In this document: positions 56,404 to 64,000 of the stretch, piece after piece
How positions within the stretch are numbered: the stretch's first letter is position 1
Layout of the letters: every line of letters begins with the position of its first letter
Assembly (NCBI RefSeq): GCF_013408425.1
Contig: NZ_JACBYV010000001.1
Span: 4,650,001-4,714,000 of the forward strand
Source: Pseudomonas flavescens
Lineage (GTDB): Bacteria > Pseudomonadota > Gammaproteobacteria > Pseudomonadales > Pseudomonadaceae
DNA: 64,000 nucleotides
Direction: 5' to 3'
Program-made: the position numbers and the translations under genes
Notes under the pieces: generated by a model
Told to the model about the DNA's origin: nothing
Databases searched by the model: none
Seen by the model: the letters and a program-made list of their open reading frames with translations, nothing else

Positions 56404-57285
56404 ATGGCAAAAGAAATATTCGTCTCCATCGGCGTTGACGTGGATGCGGTCGCCGGCTGGCTCGGCTCCTACGGCGGTGAGGATTCCCCGGACGACATCT
56501 CCCGTGGCTTGTTCGCAGGTGAAGTGGGGGCACCGCGCCTGCTCAAACTGTTCGAGAAGTACGGTTTGCGTACCACCTGGTTCATTCCCGGTCATTCGGT
56601 CGAAACCTTTCCCGAGCAGATGAAGGCGGTGGCCGATGCAGGCCATGAGATCGGCATCCACGGTTACAGCCACGAAAATCCGATCGCCATGACGGCGGAG
56701 CAGGAGGAGATCGTTCTCGACAAGTCCATCGAGCTGATCACGGCACTGGCCGGCAAGCGTCCTACCGGGTACGTCGCGCCCTGGTGGGAATTCAGCAACG
56801 TGACCAACGAGCTGCTGCTCAAGAAAGGCATCAAGTACGACCATAGCCTGATGCACAACGACTTCCATCCCTACTACGTGAGGGTTGGCGATCGCTGGAC
56901 CAAGATCGACTACAGCCAGCATCCGGATACCTGGATGAAGCCGCTGGTGCGTGGTGAGGAAACCAGCCTGGTGGAGATTCCGGCCAACTGGTACCTCGAT
57001 GACCTGCCGCCAATGATGTTCATCAAGAAGGCGCCGAACAGCCATGGCTTCGTCAACCCGCGTCATCTCGAGGAGATGTGGCGCGACCAGTTCGACTGGG
57101 TCTACCGCGAGCACGACTACGCGGTGTTCCCGATCACCATCCACCCCGACGTGTCCGGTCGTCCGCAGGTGCTGTTGATGCTCGAGCGCCTTATCGAGCA
57201 CATCAAAGGCCATGAAGGTGTGCACTTCGTGACCATGGACGAAATCGCCGATGACTTCCTGCGTCGCCAGCCGCACAAGCGCTGA
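56404..57285 (+). CDS. Polysaccharide-deacetylase-fold hydrolase, cyclic imide hydrolase-like
   Basis: A 293-aa protein. It keeps metal-binding residues: Asp in [12 protein letters not shown] and two His in [36 protein letters not shown] and [11 protein letters not shown] are also typical. Homologues include HpPgdA-like proteins and, as I recall, the 293-residue cyclic imide hydrolase of Pseudomonas putida; the equal length and the amidase next door favour imide hydrolysis over peptidoglycan or chitin deacetylation. No signal peptide is present, so it acts in the cytoplasm. AGAGGA precedes the ATG. Confidence 0.82.
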   Translation: MAKEIFVSIGVDVDAVAGWLGSYGGEDSPDDISRGLFAGEVGAPRLLKLFEKYGLRTTWFIPGHSVETFPEQMKAVADAGHEIGIHGYSHENPIAMTAEQEEIVLDKSIELITALAGKRPTGYVAPWWEFSNVTNELLLKKGIKYDHSLMHNDFHPYYVRVGDRWTKIDYSQHPDTWMKPLVRGEETSLVEIPANWYLDDLPPMMFIKKAPNSHGFVNPRHLEEMWRDQFDWVYREHDYAVFPITIHPDVSGRPQVLLMLERLIEHIKGHEGVHFVTMDEIADDFLRRQPHKR

Positions 57286-57312
57286 CGCCTAGCCCCTGAT
57301 GAGTATGCCGAC

Positions 57313-58671
57313 ATGACAACAACGCATGCCGCAACACCGACCCACGTCAAAGAATCCGGCACCTGGAAACCGGTGCAGCTCTCGTCCAGAGATGTCACCT
57401 ATTCGACCTGGATCGCTTTCTTCGCCTGGGTTTTCGCAGTCTATGACTTCATCCTGTTCGGCACGTTGTTGCCGGTCATGGGCGGGCACTTCAACTGGAG
57501 CGAGGCCGAGCAGGCCAAGATAGCCACCTGGGTCGCTCTGGGCGGCGCCATCGTCGCTTTCGGCATCGGCCCGCTGGTCGACCGCATCGGTCGCCGTGGC
57601 GGCATCATGGTCACGATTGGCGGAACGGCGATTTGCTCGGCGCTGACCGCCGTCTGCGCCGGCATGGGCAAGGTGCCGTTGATTCTGGTGCGCTCGGTGG
57701 CGGGCCTGGGTTATGCCGAGGAAGCCGTCAACGCCACTTACCTGACCGAAGTGTATGCCGCGTCCACTGATCCGAAGCTGATCAAGCGCCGTGGTTTCAT
57801 CTACAGCCTGGTGCAAAGCGGCTGGCCGGTCGGTGCGCTGATCGCTGCCGGACTCACCGCCCTGCTGCTGCCGCATATCGGCTGGCAGGGTTGTTTCGTG
57901 TTTGCCGCGATACCGGCATTCGTCATTGCCGTGCTGGCTTACAAGCTCAAGGAGAGCCCGCAGTTTCAGGTGCATCAGCGTATTTCCCAGCTTCGCAAGG
58001 CTGGCCAGGATGCCGATGCCCGTGCTCTGGCCCGTGAATATGACGTGGACTACGAGGAGCATGCCAAGGCTGGGGTGGCGGCTGCGTTTCGCGGTGCCGC
58101 GCTGCGCCCGACCCTGGTGCTGAGCCTGGCGATCCTGCTCAACTGGTCGGCGATTCAGGTGTTCAGCGTGCTGGGTACCTCGGTGATCGTCAGCGTGCAC
58201 AAACTGTCGTTCGAGAACTCGCTGGTGATCCTGGTGCTGTCCAATCTGGTCGGCTTCATCGGCTATCTGTTTCACGGCTGGCTGGGTGATCGCTTCGGTC
58301 GCCGCAACACCGTGGCGCTGGGCTGGATGTGCGGTGGTGTCGCCTTCTTCGCCATGGTTCAGGCGCCCAGCGACCTGGCGACCGTCATCGCGTTGTACAG
58401 CCTCGGCCTGTTCTTCCTGACCGGTCCGTACTCGGCCATGCTGTTCTTCATGGGTGAGAGCTTCCCCACCAGCATTCGCGCGACCGGCGGCGCCATCGTT
58501 CATGCCATGGGCCCGATTGGCGCGATCCTCGCCGGCCTCGGCATTACCGGGGTACTGACCAGCGGCGGTGAATGGCACAGCGCGGCTCTGTGGTTCGGTG
58601 CCCTGCCGTGTTTCCTGTCCGGTGTGGTGATGCTGGCCGCGCGTCACGTCGAACCGAACAGCGTCAAATGA
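57313..58671 (+). CDS. MFS transporter of the amidase operon
   Basis: A 452-aa transporter with twelve helices. The sugar-porter-like motif GIGPLVDRIGRRGGIMVTIGG lies after TM2 and LGDRFGRRNTVALG in the second half; FYDF-like TM1 (VFAVYDFILFGTLLPVM) resembles the aromatic-acid/sialate H+ symporters. It probably imports the imide or its acid product. It follows the hydrolase gene by 27 bp and precedes an SDR gene by 17 bp. Confidence 0.9.
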   Translation: MTTTHAATPTHVKESGTWKPVQLSSRDVTYSTWIAFFAWVFAVYDFILFGTLLPVMGGHFNWSEAEQAKIATWVALGGAIVAFGIGPLVDRIGRRGGIMVTIGGTAICSALTAVCAGMGKVPLILVRSVAGLGYAEEAVNATYLTEVYAASTDPKLIKRRGFIYSLVQSGWPVGALIAAGLTALLLPHIGWQGCFVFAAIPAFVIAVLAYKLKESPQFQVHQRISQLRKAGQDADARALAREYDVDYEEHAKAGVAAAFRGAALRPTLVLSLAILLNWSAIQVFSVLGTSVIVSVHKLSFENSLVILVLSNLVGFIGYLFHGWLGDRFGRRNTVALGWMCGGVAFFAMVQAPSDLATVIALYSLGLFFLTGPYSAMLFFMGESFPTSIRATGGAIVHAMGPIGAILAGLGITGVLTSGGEWHSAALWFGALPCFLSGVVMLAARHVEPNSVK

Positions 58672-58688
58672 CCGAGGAGGCTCTTCCC

Positions 58689-59450
58689 ATGACTCTACCC
58701 GTTGCCATGATTACCGGTGCCGCCAGCGGTATCGGTCAGGCTCTGGCCGTGGCGTATGCCAGAAGCGGCGTGCGTGTGGCCGGTGGCTATTTCGCCGGCG
58801 ATCCCCATGACCCTGCCGAGACCCTGCGGCTGGTCGAGGGCGCAGGTGGCGAGTGCATCATGCTCGCTGCCGACGTTACCGACAGCGCCTCGCTGGACGC
58901 GCTGGCCGCTGCCGCCGTCGAGCGGTTCGGCCGTCTCGACTATGCGGTGGCCAATGCCGGCCTGCTGCGCCGCGCACCGCTGCTGGAAATGACCGACGAG
59001 CGCTGGAACGAGATGCTCGACGTCGACCTGACCGGGGTCATGCGTACCTTCCGCAGCGCCGCACGCTACATCGGTGAAGGGGGCGCGCTGGTGGCGATTT
59101 CCTCCATCGCCGGCGGCGTCTACGGCTGGCAGGATCACTCCCATTATGCCGCCGCCAAGGCTGGCGTACCCGGCCTGTGCCGCTCGCTGGCGGTGGAGCT
59201 GGCGCCGCAGGGTATCCGCTGCAACGCGGTGATTCCCGGGCTGATCGAAACGCCGCAATCGCTCGACGCGAAAAACTCCCTCGGCCCGGAGGGGCTGGCC
59301 CAGGCGGCCAAGGCCATCCCGCTGGGTCGGGTGGGGCGCGCCAGTGAAGTGGCCGATCTGGTGCGTTACCTGACCAGTGCCCAGGCCAGCTACATCACCG
59401 GGCAGAGCATCATCGTCGACGGCGGCCTGACGGTGCGTTGGCCGGATTGA
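58689..59450 (+). CDS. Short-chain dehydrogenase 1
   Basis: A 253-aa SDR. The cofactor motif is ITGAASGIGQALA, the NAG motif is VANAGLL, and the catalytic Ser and YxxxK lie in AISSIAGGVYGWQDHSHYAAAK. It likely oxidises or reduces a hydroxyl/keto group; the substrate is unknown. ATG 58689 has GAGGAGG 9 bases upstream; an ATG at 58668 overlaps the MFS stop but lacks a site. Confidence 0.9.
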   Translation: MTLPVAMITGAASGIGQALAVAYARSGVRVAGGYFAGDPHDPAETLRLVEGAGGECIMLAADVTDSASLDALAAAAVERFGRLDYAVANAGLLRRAPLLEMTDERWNEMLDVDLTGVMRTFRSAARYIGEGGALVAISSIAGGVYGWQDHSHYAAAKAGVPGLCRSLAVELAPQGIRCNAVIPGLIETPQSLDAKNSLGPEGLAQAAKAIPLGRVGRASEVADLVRYLTSAQASYITGQSIIVDGGLTVRWPD

Positions 59451-59456
59451 CGGCTA

Positions 59457-59622
59457 TAAGGCGAAAGCGGTGATCGGTGCAGTACCTGTGGGAGCGGGCC
59501 ATGCCCGCGACTTTTTCGCGGGCATGGCCCGCTCCCACAGAATGTAGACCGAGCGTCTACTCCCACCATTCAGCTGTAGCGTGGGCTTCAGCCCACCAAA
59601 TCGAAGGTCCGCTATCGCCTTA
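59457..59622 (-). repeat. Composite MITE-like repeat, copy 2
   Basis: A 166-bp unit with inverted ends TAAGGCGAAAGCGG (59457-59470) and CCGCTATCGCCTTA (59609-59622), 13 of 14 complementary. It contains a perfect 25-bp hairpin (59486-59510/59516-59540, loop CTTTT) and a GTGGGCTTCAGCCCACC palindrome. It is the reverse-complement counterpart of 7333-7497. It separates the two SDR genes. Confidence 0.78.
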
Positions 59623-59671
59623 CTCCAACCCATTCCACCGAGACGGCAACGAACTCCGATAAGGACAGACC

Positions 59672-60421
59672 ATGAAACAGCTACAAGACCGTCGCGCCGT
59701 GATCACCGGCGCCGCCAGTGGCATCGGCGCGGCCATTGCCCATGCCTATGCCGATGCAGGCGCCCGCCTGGTGCTCTGCGACCGCGATGCCGCCCGCCTG
59801 GCGATCACCGCCCGTGAGTGCCGCGAGCGCGGGGCCGAGGTGGTGCAAAGCGTGGCCGACGTCGGCAGCCGCGAAGGTGCCCAGGCCGGTGTCGATGCCT
59901 GCGTGAAGGCCTTCGCCGGTATCGATATTCTGGTCAACAACGCCGGCATGCTGACCCAGGCACCCTGCGTCGAGCTGACCCAGGAAATGTGGGACGACAT
60001 GCTGCGCGTCGACCTCACCAGCGTGTTCATTGCCAGCCAGCGCGCTTTGCCGCACATGCTCGCCCAGCAGTGGGGGCGGATCATCAACGTCGCCTCGCAA
60101 CTGGGCATCAAGGGCGGCGCCGAGTTGACCCATTACGCCGCAGCCAAGGCCGGTGTGATCGGCTTCAGCAAGTCCCTGGCCCTCGAGGTCAGCAAGGACA
60201 ACGTGCTGGTCAATGCCATCGCTCCCGGCCCCATCGAGACGCCACTGGTCGATGGCATCAGTCAGGACTGGAAGACGGCCAAGGCCAGAGAATTGCCCCT
60301 TGGCCGTTTCGGCAAGGCCAGTGAGGTTGCGCCTGTCGCCGTGCTGCTGGCTTCGGAGCCGGGTGGCAACCTGTTCGTCGGCCAGACCCTCGGGCCGAAC
60401 TCCGGCGATGTGATGCCCTGA
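59672..60421 (+). CDS. Short-chain dehydrogenase 2
   Basis: A 249-aa classical SDR with TGAASGIGAAIAHAY, NNAGM, and the Ser/Tyr/Lys set in INVASQLGIKGGAELTHYAAAKAG. The C-terminal end is VGQTLGPNSGDVMP. It is a diverged relative of the preceding SDR. It overlaps nothing upstream but is followed 1 base later by the next ATG, so it starts a tightly packed four-gene run. Confidence 0.9.
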   Translation: MKQLQDRRAVITGAASGIGAAIAHAYADAGARLVLCDRDAARLAITARECRERGAEVVQSVADVGSREGAQAGVDACVKAFAGIDILVNNAGMLTQAPCVELTQEMWDDMLRVDLTSVFIASQRALPHMLAQQWGRIINVASQLGIKGGAELTHYAAAKAGVIGFSKSLALEVSKDNVLVNAIAPGPIETPLVDGISQDWKTAKARELPLGRFGKASEVAPVAVLLASEPGGNLFVGQTLGPNSGDVMP

Positions 60422-60422
60422 C

Positions 60423-60722
60423 ATGTGCGGACTCTGCGGCCTGCTCGGCGAAGAGCTGCACTGGAGCGATCCGCTCGGCGATACCCTGCCTCGGCGCCGC
60501 GAGCGGCTGCGTCGGATCGCGGCGATCAATCAGGTGCTGGCGCCATTCCGCCTCACCGTCAGCGACGTACAGGGTGCATCCTATCTGGTGCAGGGGGCGA
60601 CCGGCCGCCAGGAACTGGCCAGCGGCCTCGACCAGCTCTGGCTGCAGGCCGAAGCGATCCTCGGCCGACCACTGGATCCGCTCGACCCACGGGTGCTCGA
60701 TCATCTGGAGGCACAGCCATGA
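60423..60722 (+). CDS. Small MCGLCG protein, unknown
   Basis: A 99-aa protein starting MCGLCGLLGEELHWSD. An N-terminal Met-Cys-Gly resembles class II glutamine amidotransferases, where Cys2 becomes the nucleophile, but the rest of that domain is absent. The middle (RLRRIAAINQVLAPFRLTVSDV) looks helical with a following beta strand; the C-terminus is acidic. I do not recognise a characterised family. Its stop overlaps the CobW-like gene by 4 bp, so the two act together; the two N-terminal Cys could bind metal. Confidence 0.75.
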   Translation: MCGLCGLLGEELHWSDPLGDTLPRRRERLRRIAAINQVLAPFRLTVSDVQGASYLVQGATGRQELASGLDQLWLQAEAILGRPLDPLDPRVLDHLEAQP

Positions 60723-61708
60723 GCCTGCCAATCAACGTCGTCACCGGCTTTCTCGGCAGCGGCAAGACCACGTTGCTCAAGCGCCTGTTGGCCGACGAGG
60801 AACTCGGTGACACTGCGCTGCTGATCAACGAGTTCGGCGAAGTCGGTATCGATAATCTGCTGGTCGAGGAGGTCGCCCCGGGAACCGTGTTGCTACCCAG
60901 CGGCTGTGTCTGTTGTTCGGTACGTGGCGATCTCAAGCAGGCGCTACTGGATCTGCACGGCAAACGCAGTCGTGGCGAGGTTCCGGCCTTTCGCCGGGTG
61001 CTGCTGGAAACCACCGGGCTGGCCGACCCGGCGCCGATCCTGGCCACCCTGCAACGTGATCCGCAAATGCGTGGCCGCTTCCATCTCGGTCTGCTGGTAA
61101 CGGTGGTCGATGCGCAGCATGCCGAGCTGCAGGAGCGCCTGCACCCCGAGTGGCTTGGTCAGGTCACCGCTGCCGACCGCCTGCTGCTGAGCAAGACCGA
61201 TCTGGTTGCAGCAGAGGTCGTCGACCCGCTGCGCTGCAGACTGCTGGCGCTCAATCCATCAGCATCCCTGGCCCTGACCGCTGACATCGTCAGTGGTGAC
61301 GAACTGCTGCTCGGCGAGGGGCTCAAGGGGCGCGACCCGGATGCCGAGGTGGCGCGCTGGCAACTGTTCGCACCGCTCGGCAGCAGCCGCCACGGTAGCG
61401 CCGAGGTGTGCTGCCTGGAGTTCGATGGCGCGCTGGACTGGATCGCCTTCGGGGTCTGGCTGTCCATGCTGCTAAGATGCCACGGCGAACGCATACTCCG
61501 AGTCAAAGGCATCCTCGACGTGATCGATTCTCCGCAGCCCATCGTCATCCATGGCGTGCAGCATTGTCTGCATGCGCCGGTCCATCTCAACGCCTGGCCA
61601 GGTGGTGTGCGCCGCTCGCGCCTGGTGTTCATCGTCCGCGAGCTGGACACCCTGACGCTGCGCCGTTCGTTCAATGCCTTCCTCGCCCGGCTCGGGCGCG
61701 CCGCATGA
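60719..61708 (+). CDS. COG0523/CobW-family GTPase
   Basis: A 329-aa G3E GTPase. It has Walker A TGFLGSGKTTLLKRLL, the family metal motif SGCVCCSVRGDL (CxCC), ETTGLADPAPI, base recognition LLSKTDLV and a C-terminal CobW_C domain with VIHGVQHCLHAP. COG0523 proteins deliver metals, often Zn or Co, to enzymes. It is not next to the cob genes but follows metal-dependent hydrolase genes. It overlaps both neighbours by 4 bp. The metal and client are unknown. Confidence 0.9.
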   Translation: MSLPINVVTGFLGSGKTTLLKRLLADEELGDTALLINEFGEVGIDNLLVEEVAPGTVLLPSGCVCCSVRGDLKQALLDLHGKRSRGEVPAFRRVLLETTGLADPAPILATLQRDPQMRGRFHLGLLVTVVDAQHAELQERLHPEWLGQVTAADRLLLSKTDLVAAEVVDPLRCRLLALNPSASLALTADIVSGDELLLGEGLKGRDPDAEVARWQLFAPLGSSRHGSAEVCCLEFDGALDWIAFGVWLSMLLRCHGERILRVKGILDVIDSPQPIVIHGVQHCLHAPVHLNAWPGGVRRSRLVFIVRELDTLTLRRSFNAFLARLGRAA

Positions 61709-62877
61709 TCACCCTGCGCGTACTCGGCACCTCCGTGACCTTGCTCGAACCGATCCGGCAGCGCGCCGAGCAGGAGCTTGGCATTCGCCTGGAATATCAG
61801 TTGCACGACACCCAGACCGTGCAACGCATCGCGGTGATGCAGCCGGAGAGCTACGACCTCTATGACCAGTGGTTTCACAACGTCGACTTCGTGTGGCCTG
61901 CGCGGGCAATTCAGCCTATCGACACGCGGCGGGTGGCGCTCTGGGAAGAGATCAACGACCTGGCGAAGAAAGGTCGCCTGCACCCGGACGATCGGCTGGC
62001 CAGCGGCAGCCTGCCGTGCGACCGACTGTTCGTGCAGCCCGACGGCAACCTGGGCAGTGCGCCGACCGACCACATCAGCATGTTGCCGCTGACCCACAAC
62101 GCCGACAGTTTCGCCTATCTGCCCGCGCACCTGCCCAAGGCCCTGGCTGGCAACGAGGAGAGCTGGGCCTGGCTGGTCGACGAAGGCTGGTGCGGGCACA
62201 TCGCCTTGCAGAACGATGCCGCCATCGGTGCCCTCGATGCGGCACTGGCGCTTCAGGCCGGAGGCCTGGCGCACTTCGACAATATCGGCAACCTGCGCCT
62301 CGGCGAAATCGACCGCCTCGCCGAGCGGCTGATCGAGAAGCAGCGTCACGGCCACTTCGCGGCGTTCTGGTCGGATGATCGTGAGGCCAGCGAACTGATG
62401 CTCGGCCCCAACGTGCATGTGCAGAGCCTGTGGTCGCCGACCCTGATGCAATTGCATCGCGCCGGCGTGCAGTACCGTCTGGCTGCGCCCAAGGAGGGCT
62501 ATCGCGCCTGGTTCGGCGGCCTCTCGCTGTCGCGTTGCGTCGAGGGCAAGGTCAAGGACGCTGCCTACGCCTACCTCAACTGGTGGTTGGCCGGCTGGCC
62601 TGGCGCGCTGATGGCCAGGCAGGGGTTCTACATCTCCAATCCGCCCCGTGCCCGTGACCATATGTCCGCTGCCGAATGGGACTACTGGTACGACGGCAAG
62701 CCTGCCGCAGAGCAGCTTCTGGGCAGTGACGGGCTGCCATTGATCGAGCCCGGCGAAGTGCGTGAAGGCGGCACCTACGCTCAGCGCATGGGCCATATCG
62801 GCGTATGGAACGCGGTCATGGACGAGCACAACTATCTGGTGCGGCGGTGGAGCGACTTCTTGCGTGCAGGGCGCTGA
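61705..62877 (+). CDS. Binding-protein homologue lacking a signal peptide
   Basis: A 390-aa protein clearly related to the Tat-exported binding protein at 48244-49578. They share QSLWSPT/QSMWSPA, EGYRAWFGG/EGYRAWGGG, GFYISNPPRARDHMSAAEW versus GYYSAAPETSRQYMSADEW, and a C-terminal GGTYAQRMGHIGVWNAVMDE. It begins MITLRVLGTSVTLLEPI, entering the first beta strand at once, and the ATG overlaps the GTPase stop, so no export signal can be encoded. It is therefore probably a cytoplasmic ligand-binding or enzyme-like protein. No permease follows. Confidence 0.85.
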   Translation: MITLRVLGTSVTLLEPIRQRAEQELGIRLEYQLHDTQTVQRIAVMQPESYDLYDQWFHNVDFVWPARAIQPIDTRRVALWEEINDLAKKGRLHPDDRLASGSLPCDRLFVQPDGNLGSAPTDHISMLPLTHNADSFAYLPAHLPKALAGNEESWAWLVDEGWCGHIALQNDAAIGALDAALALQAGGLAHFDNIGNLRLGEIDRLAERLIEKQRHGHFAAFWSDDREASELMLGPNVHVQSLWSPTLMQLHRAGVQYRLAAPKEGYRAWFGGLSLSRCVEGKVKDAAYAYLNWWLAGWPGALMARQGFYISNPPRARDHMSAAEWDYWYDGKPAAEQLLGSDGLPLIEPGEVREGGTYAQRMGHIGVWNAVMDEHNYLVRRWSDFLRAGR

Positions 62878-62973
62878 AGCGCTGACGTAATGCGACAATC
62901 AGCGGCGACATCTCGCCGGGGCTGCTGTCCTAGTTGGAGCGAGCCAAGTCGCGGTCACTGAACGGAGTCTTAC

Positions 62974-63504
62974 ATGCCGATGCCTAGTTTGAAGTTCCTG
63001 CCACTCTGCCTGCTGGCGCTGCCGCTCATGGCGACAGCCCAGCAGCAGATTCAGCCCGGCCTCTGGGAAATCACCTCGAAGAACATGCAACTGGGTGGCA
63101 AAGCGCTGCCGAGCAGCGACGTGATGCTGCAGCAGTTCAAGAACCTGCCCCAGGCGCAGCGCGAGATGATGGAGCGGGCGATGGCCCAGCAGGGTATCCA
63201 GTTGGGCGACAAGGGTGTGCAGTACTGCATCAGCCAGGCGCAGATCGATGCCCAGAACATCCCTCTGCAGGATCCCAACTGCCGCCAGCAGATCACCTCG
63301 CGCGACAACGATCGCTGGGTGTTCAACTTCACCTGTCCGCAGGGCCAGGGGCAGGGCGAGGCGCATTTCCTCGACGACAAGTCCTTCAGCTCCAAAGTCA
63401 GCGGCCAGTTCGACAGCGGTGCCGGTCGTCAGCAGGGCAGCATGGAGTCTGACGCCCGCTGGGTGTCGGCCGATTGTGGTGCGCTGAAGCCGCGTCAGCC
63501 TTGA
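62974..63504 (+). CDS. DUF3617 periplasmic protein
   Basis: A 176-aa protein with a signal peptide (LPLCLLALPLMATAQ). The DUF3617 pattern is QPGLWEITSKNM, YCISQAQID and a WVSADCG end; three to four conserved Cys probably form disulfides. Function is unknown. GGAG lies 6 bases before ATG 62974. It is 96 bp downstream of the previous gene and may be a separate transcript. Confidence 0.85.
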   Translation: MPMPSLKFLPLCLLALPLMATAQQQIQPGLWEITSKNMQLGGKALPSSDVMLQQFKNLPQAQREMMERAMAQQGIQLGDKGVQYCISQAQIDAQNIPLQDPNCRQQITSRDNDRWVFNFTCPQGQGQGEAHFLDDKSFSSKVSGQFDSGAGRQQGSMESDARWVSADCGALKPRQP

Positions 63505-63643
63505 GGTTGCATCAGCCTGCCGTCGATGTGGATCGGCTCTGAGTGCCATGCTCGAGGGCGCTCCCTCTGGCCTGGGCTTGGCCGAAGTTGCTGCTCAGCC
63601 GGTGTTCGCCAGCAGGATGAGGAAGCGGCTCGCTAGGGCGCGG

Positions 63644-64000
63644 TCATGTGCCTGGCTTCTGTCTCGGCAGCGCATAGAGCGCCATCAGAAACGACGTCAC
63701 TGCGCCCAGGCAGAAGTTGCCGACATGATGGGTTTCCATCGGCAGCACCTCACCCCATACGAGTGCGCCCGTACCACCAGCCAGGCAAACGATCAGCATG
63801 TGCAGAACGCATCGGTGAAGCTGGAAGTATGCGTAAAGCATTGCCAGGCCGAACGCTGGGATTCCATAGAAAAACAGGCTCGTTACGGCTGAAAGAATGC
63901 CGAACCAGAACGTACCCACCACGGTTTCCACGACGCTCATGCTGGTGGTTCGGGCCATCAATTCAAGCGTGCAGAAATACCCAAATATGAACACGCCCAC
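63644..64000 (-). CDS. Membrane protein, 5' end may lie outside the window
   Basis: An open frame of 119 codons runs to the window edge. It has at least three hydrophobic helices (GTFWFGILSAVTSLFFYGIPAFGLAMLYAYF, MLIVCLAGGTGALVW, FCLGAVTSFLMALYAL). I recognise no family. Internal ATGs at 63958 and 63940 are possible starts; otherwise the gene continues upstream. Confidence 0.55.
   Translation of the reverse strand: MGVFIFGYFCTLELMARTTSMSVVETVVGTFWFGILSAVTSLFFYGIPAFGLAMLYAYFQLHRCVLHMLIVCLAGGTGALVWGEVLPMETHHVGNFCLGAVTSFLMALYALPRQKPGT

Noticed and set aside
56404..57285. Called as a peptidoglycan or chitin deacetylase
   Set aside because: There is no signal peptide or membrane anchor, and the neighbours are an amidase and a transporter; cytoplasmic small-molecule hydrolysis fits better.
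60719..61708. CobW-like GTPase assigned to cobalamin synthesis
   Set aside because: It is ~23 kb from the cob genes and embedded in a hydrolase region; the COG0523 family serves several metals, so no cobW symbol is given.
61159..62898. 579-codon open frame opposite the GTPase and binding-protein genes
   Set aside because: Antisense shadow with no recognisable domain; the plus-strand genes overlap in operon fashion.

Overview
The window looks like a chromosomal segment of a Pseudomonas species (sensu lato). Coding sequence is GC-rich, and the order tag, LpxL/HtrB acyltransferase, PilZ protein, TPR protein, trkA, rsmB, fmt, def, LysM/tsaP, dprA, tsaC, qor, hemF, aroE follows the origin-proximal order I know from P. 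aeruginosa (PA0010 to PA0025). That order is broken between the PilZ gene and the TPR gene. A choline/betaine-binding protein, an NlpC/P60 hydrolase, a queuosine-precursor transporter behind a preQ1-I riboswitch, and a divergent LysR/MFS pair lie there. No rRNA, tRNA or CRISPR array was found.

Layout. 1-1858: end of an iron-uptake accessory operon (PepSY, DUF3649, DUF3325). 2120-21585: the conserved housekeeping block with the insertion described. 21586-23219: tandem ~134-bp palindrome-rich repeats, one carrying an IS110-family element whose upstream region reads as a bridge RNA with recognisable target and donor guides. 23252-27451: a FecI/FecR/TonB-receptor iron-signalling set. 27708-29681: an Ldh2-family reductase and two small genes. 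29689-37508: cobalamin corrin-ring genes on two strands (cobG-cobH-cobI-cobJ leftward under a B12 riboswitch; cobL-cobK and a ferredoxin-like gene rightward). The B12 riboswitch appears to carry a 123-bp palindromic repeat inside one of its stems. 37687-44891: a DctB/DctD-like two-component system and a TAXI-type TRAP transporter. 44993-45805: a BacNav-like channel.

46080-62877 is an accessory catabolic region for nitrogenous ring compounds. It holds a GntR regulator, an ABC importer, a hydantoin/allantoin-type racemase, a PuuE-like allantoinase, a GNAT enzyme, a tandem-HTH GntR regulator, an amidase, a cyclic-imide-hydrolase-like deacetylase-fold enzyme, an MFS transporter and two SDRs. It ends with an overlapping trio: a 99-aa MCGLCG protein, a COG0523/CobW GTPase, and a binding-protein homologue without a signal peptide. 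This trio is the best candidate for an undescribed system. Sigma-54-like promoters and palindromic operators sit before the ABC operon and before the amidase operon.

Intergenic DNA is rich in repeats: a GTGGGCTGAAGCCCAC palindrome family, perfect 25-bp hairpins, a ~166-bp composite element with terminal inverted repeats, and a second palindromic family. All functional calls come from reading the sequence and recalling families; no database search was run.
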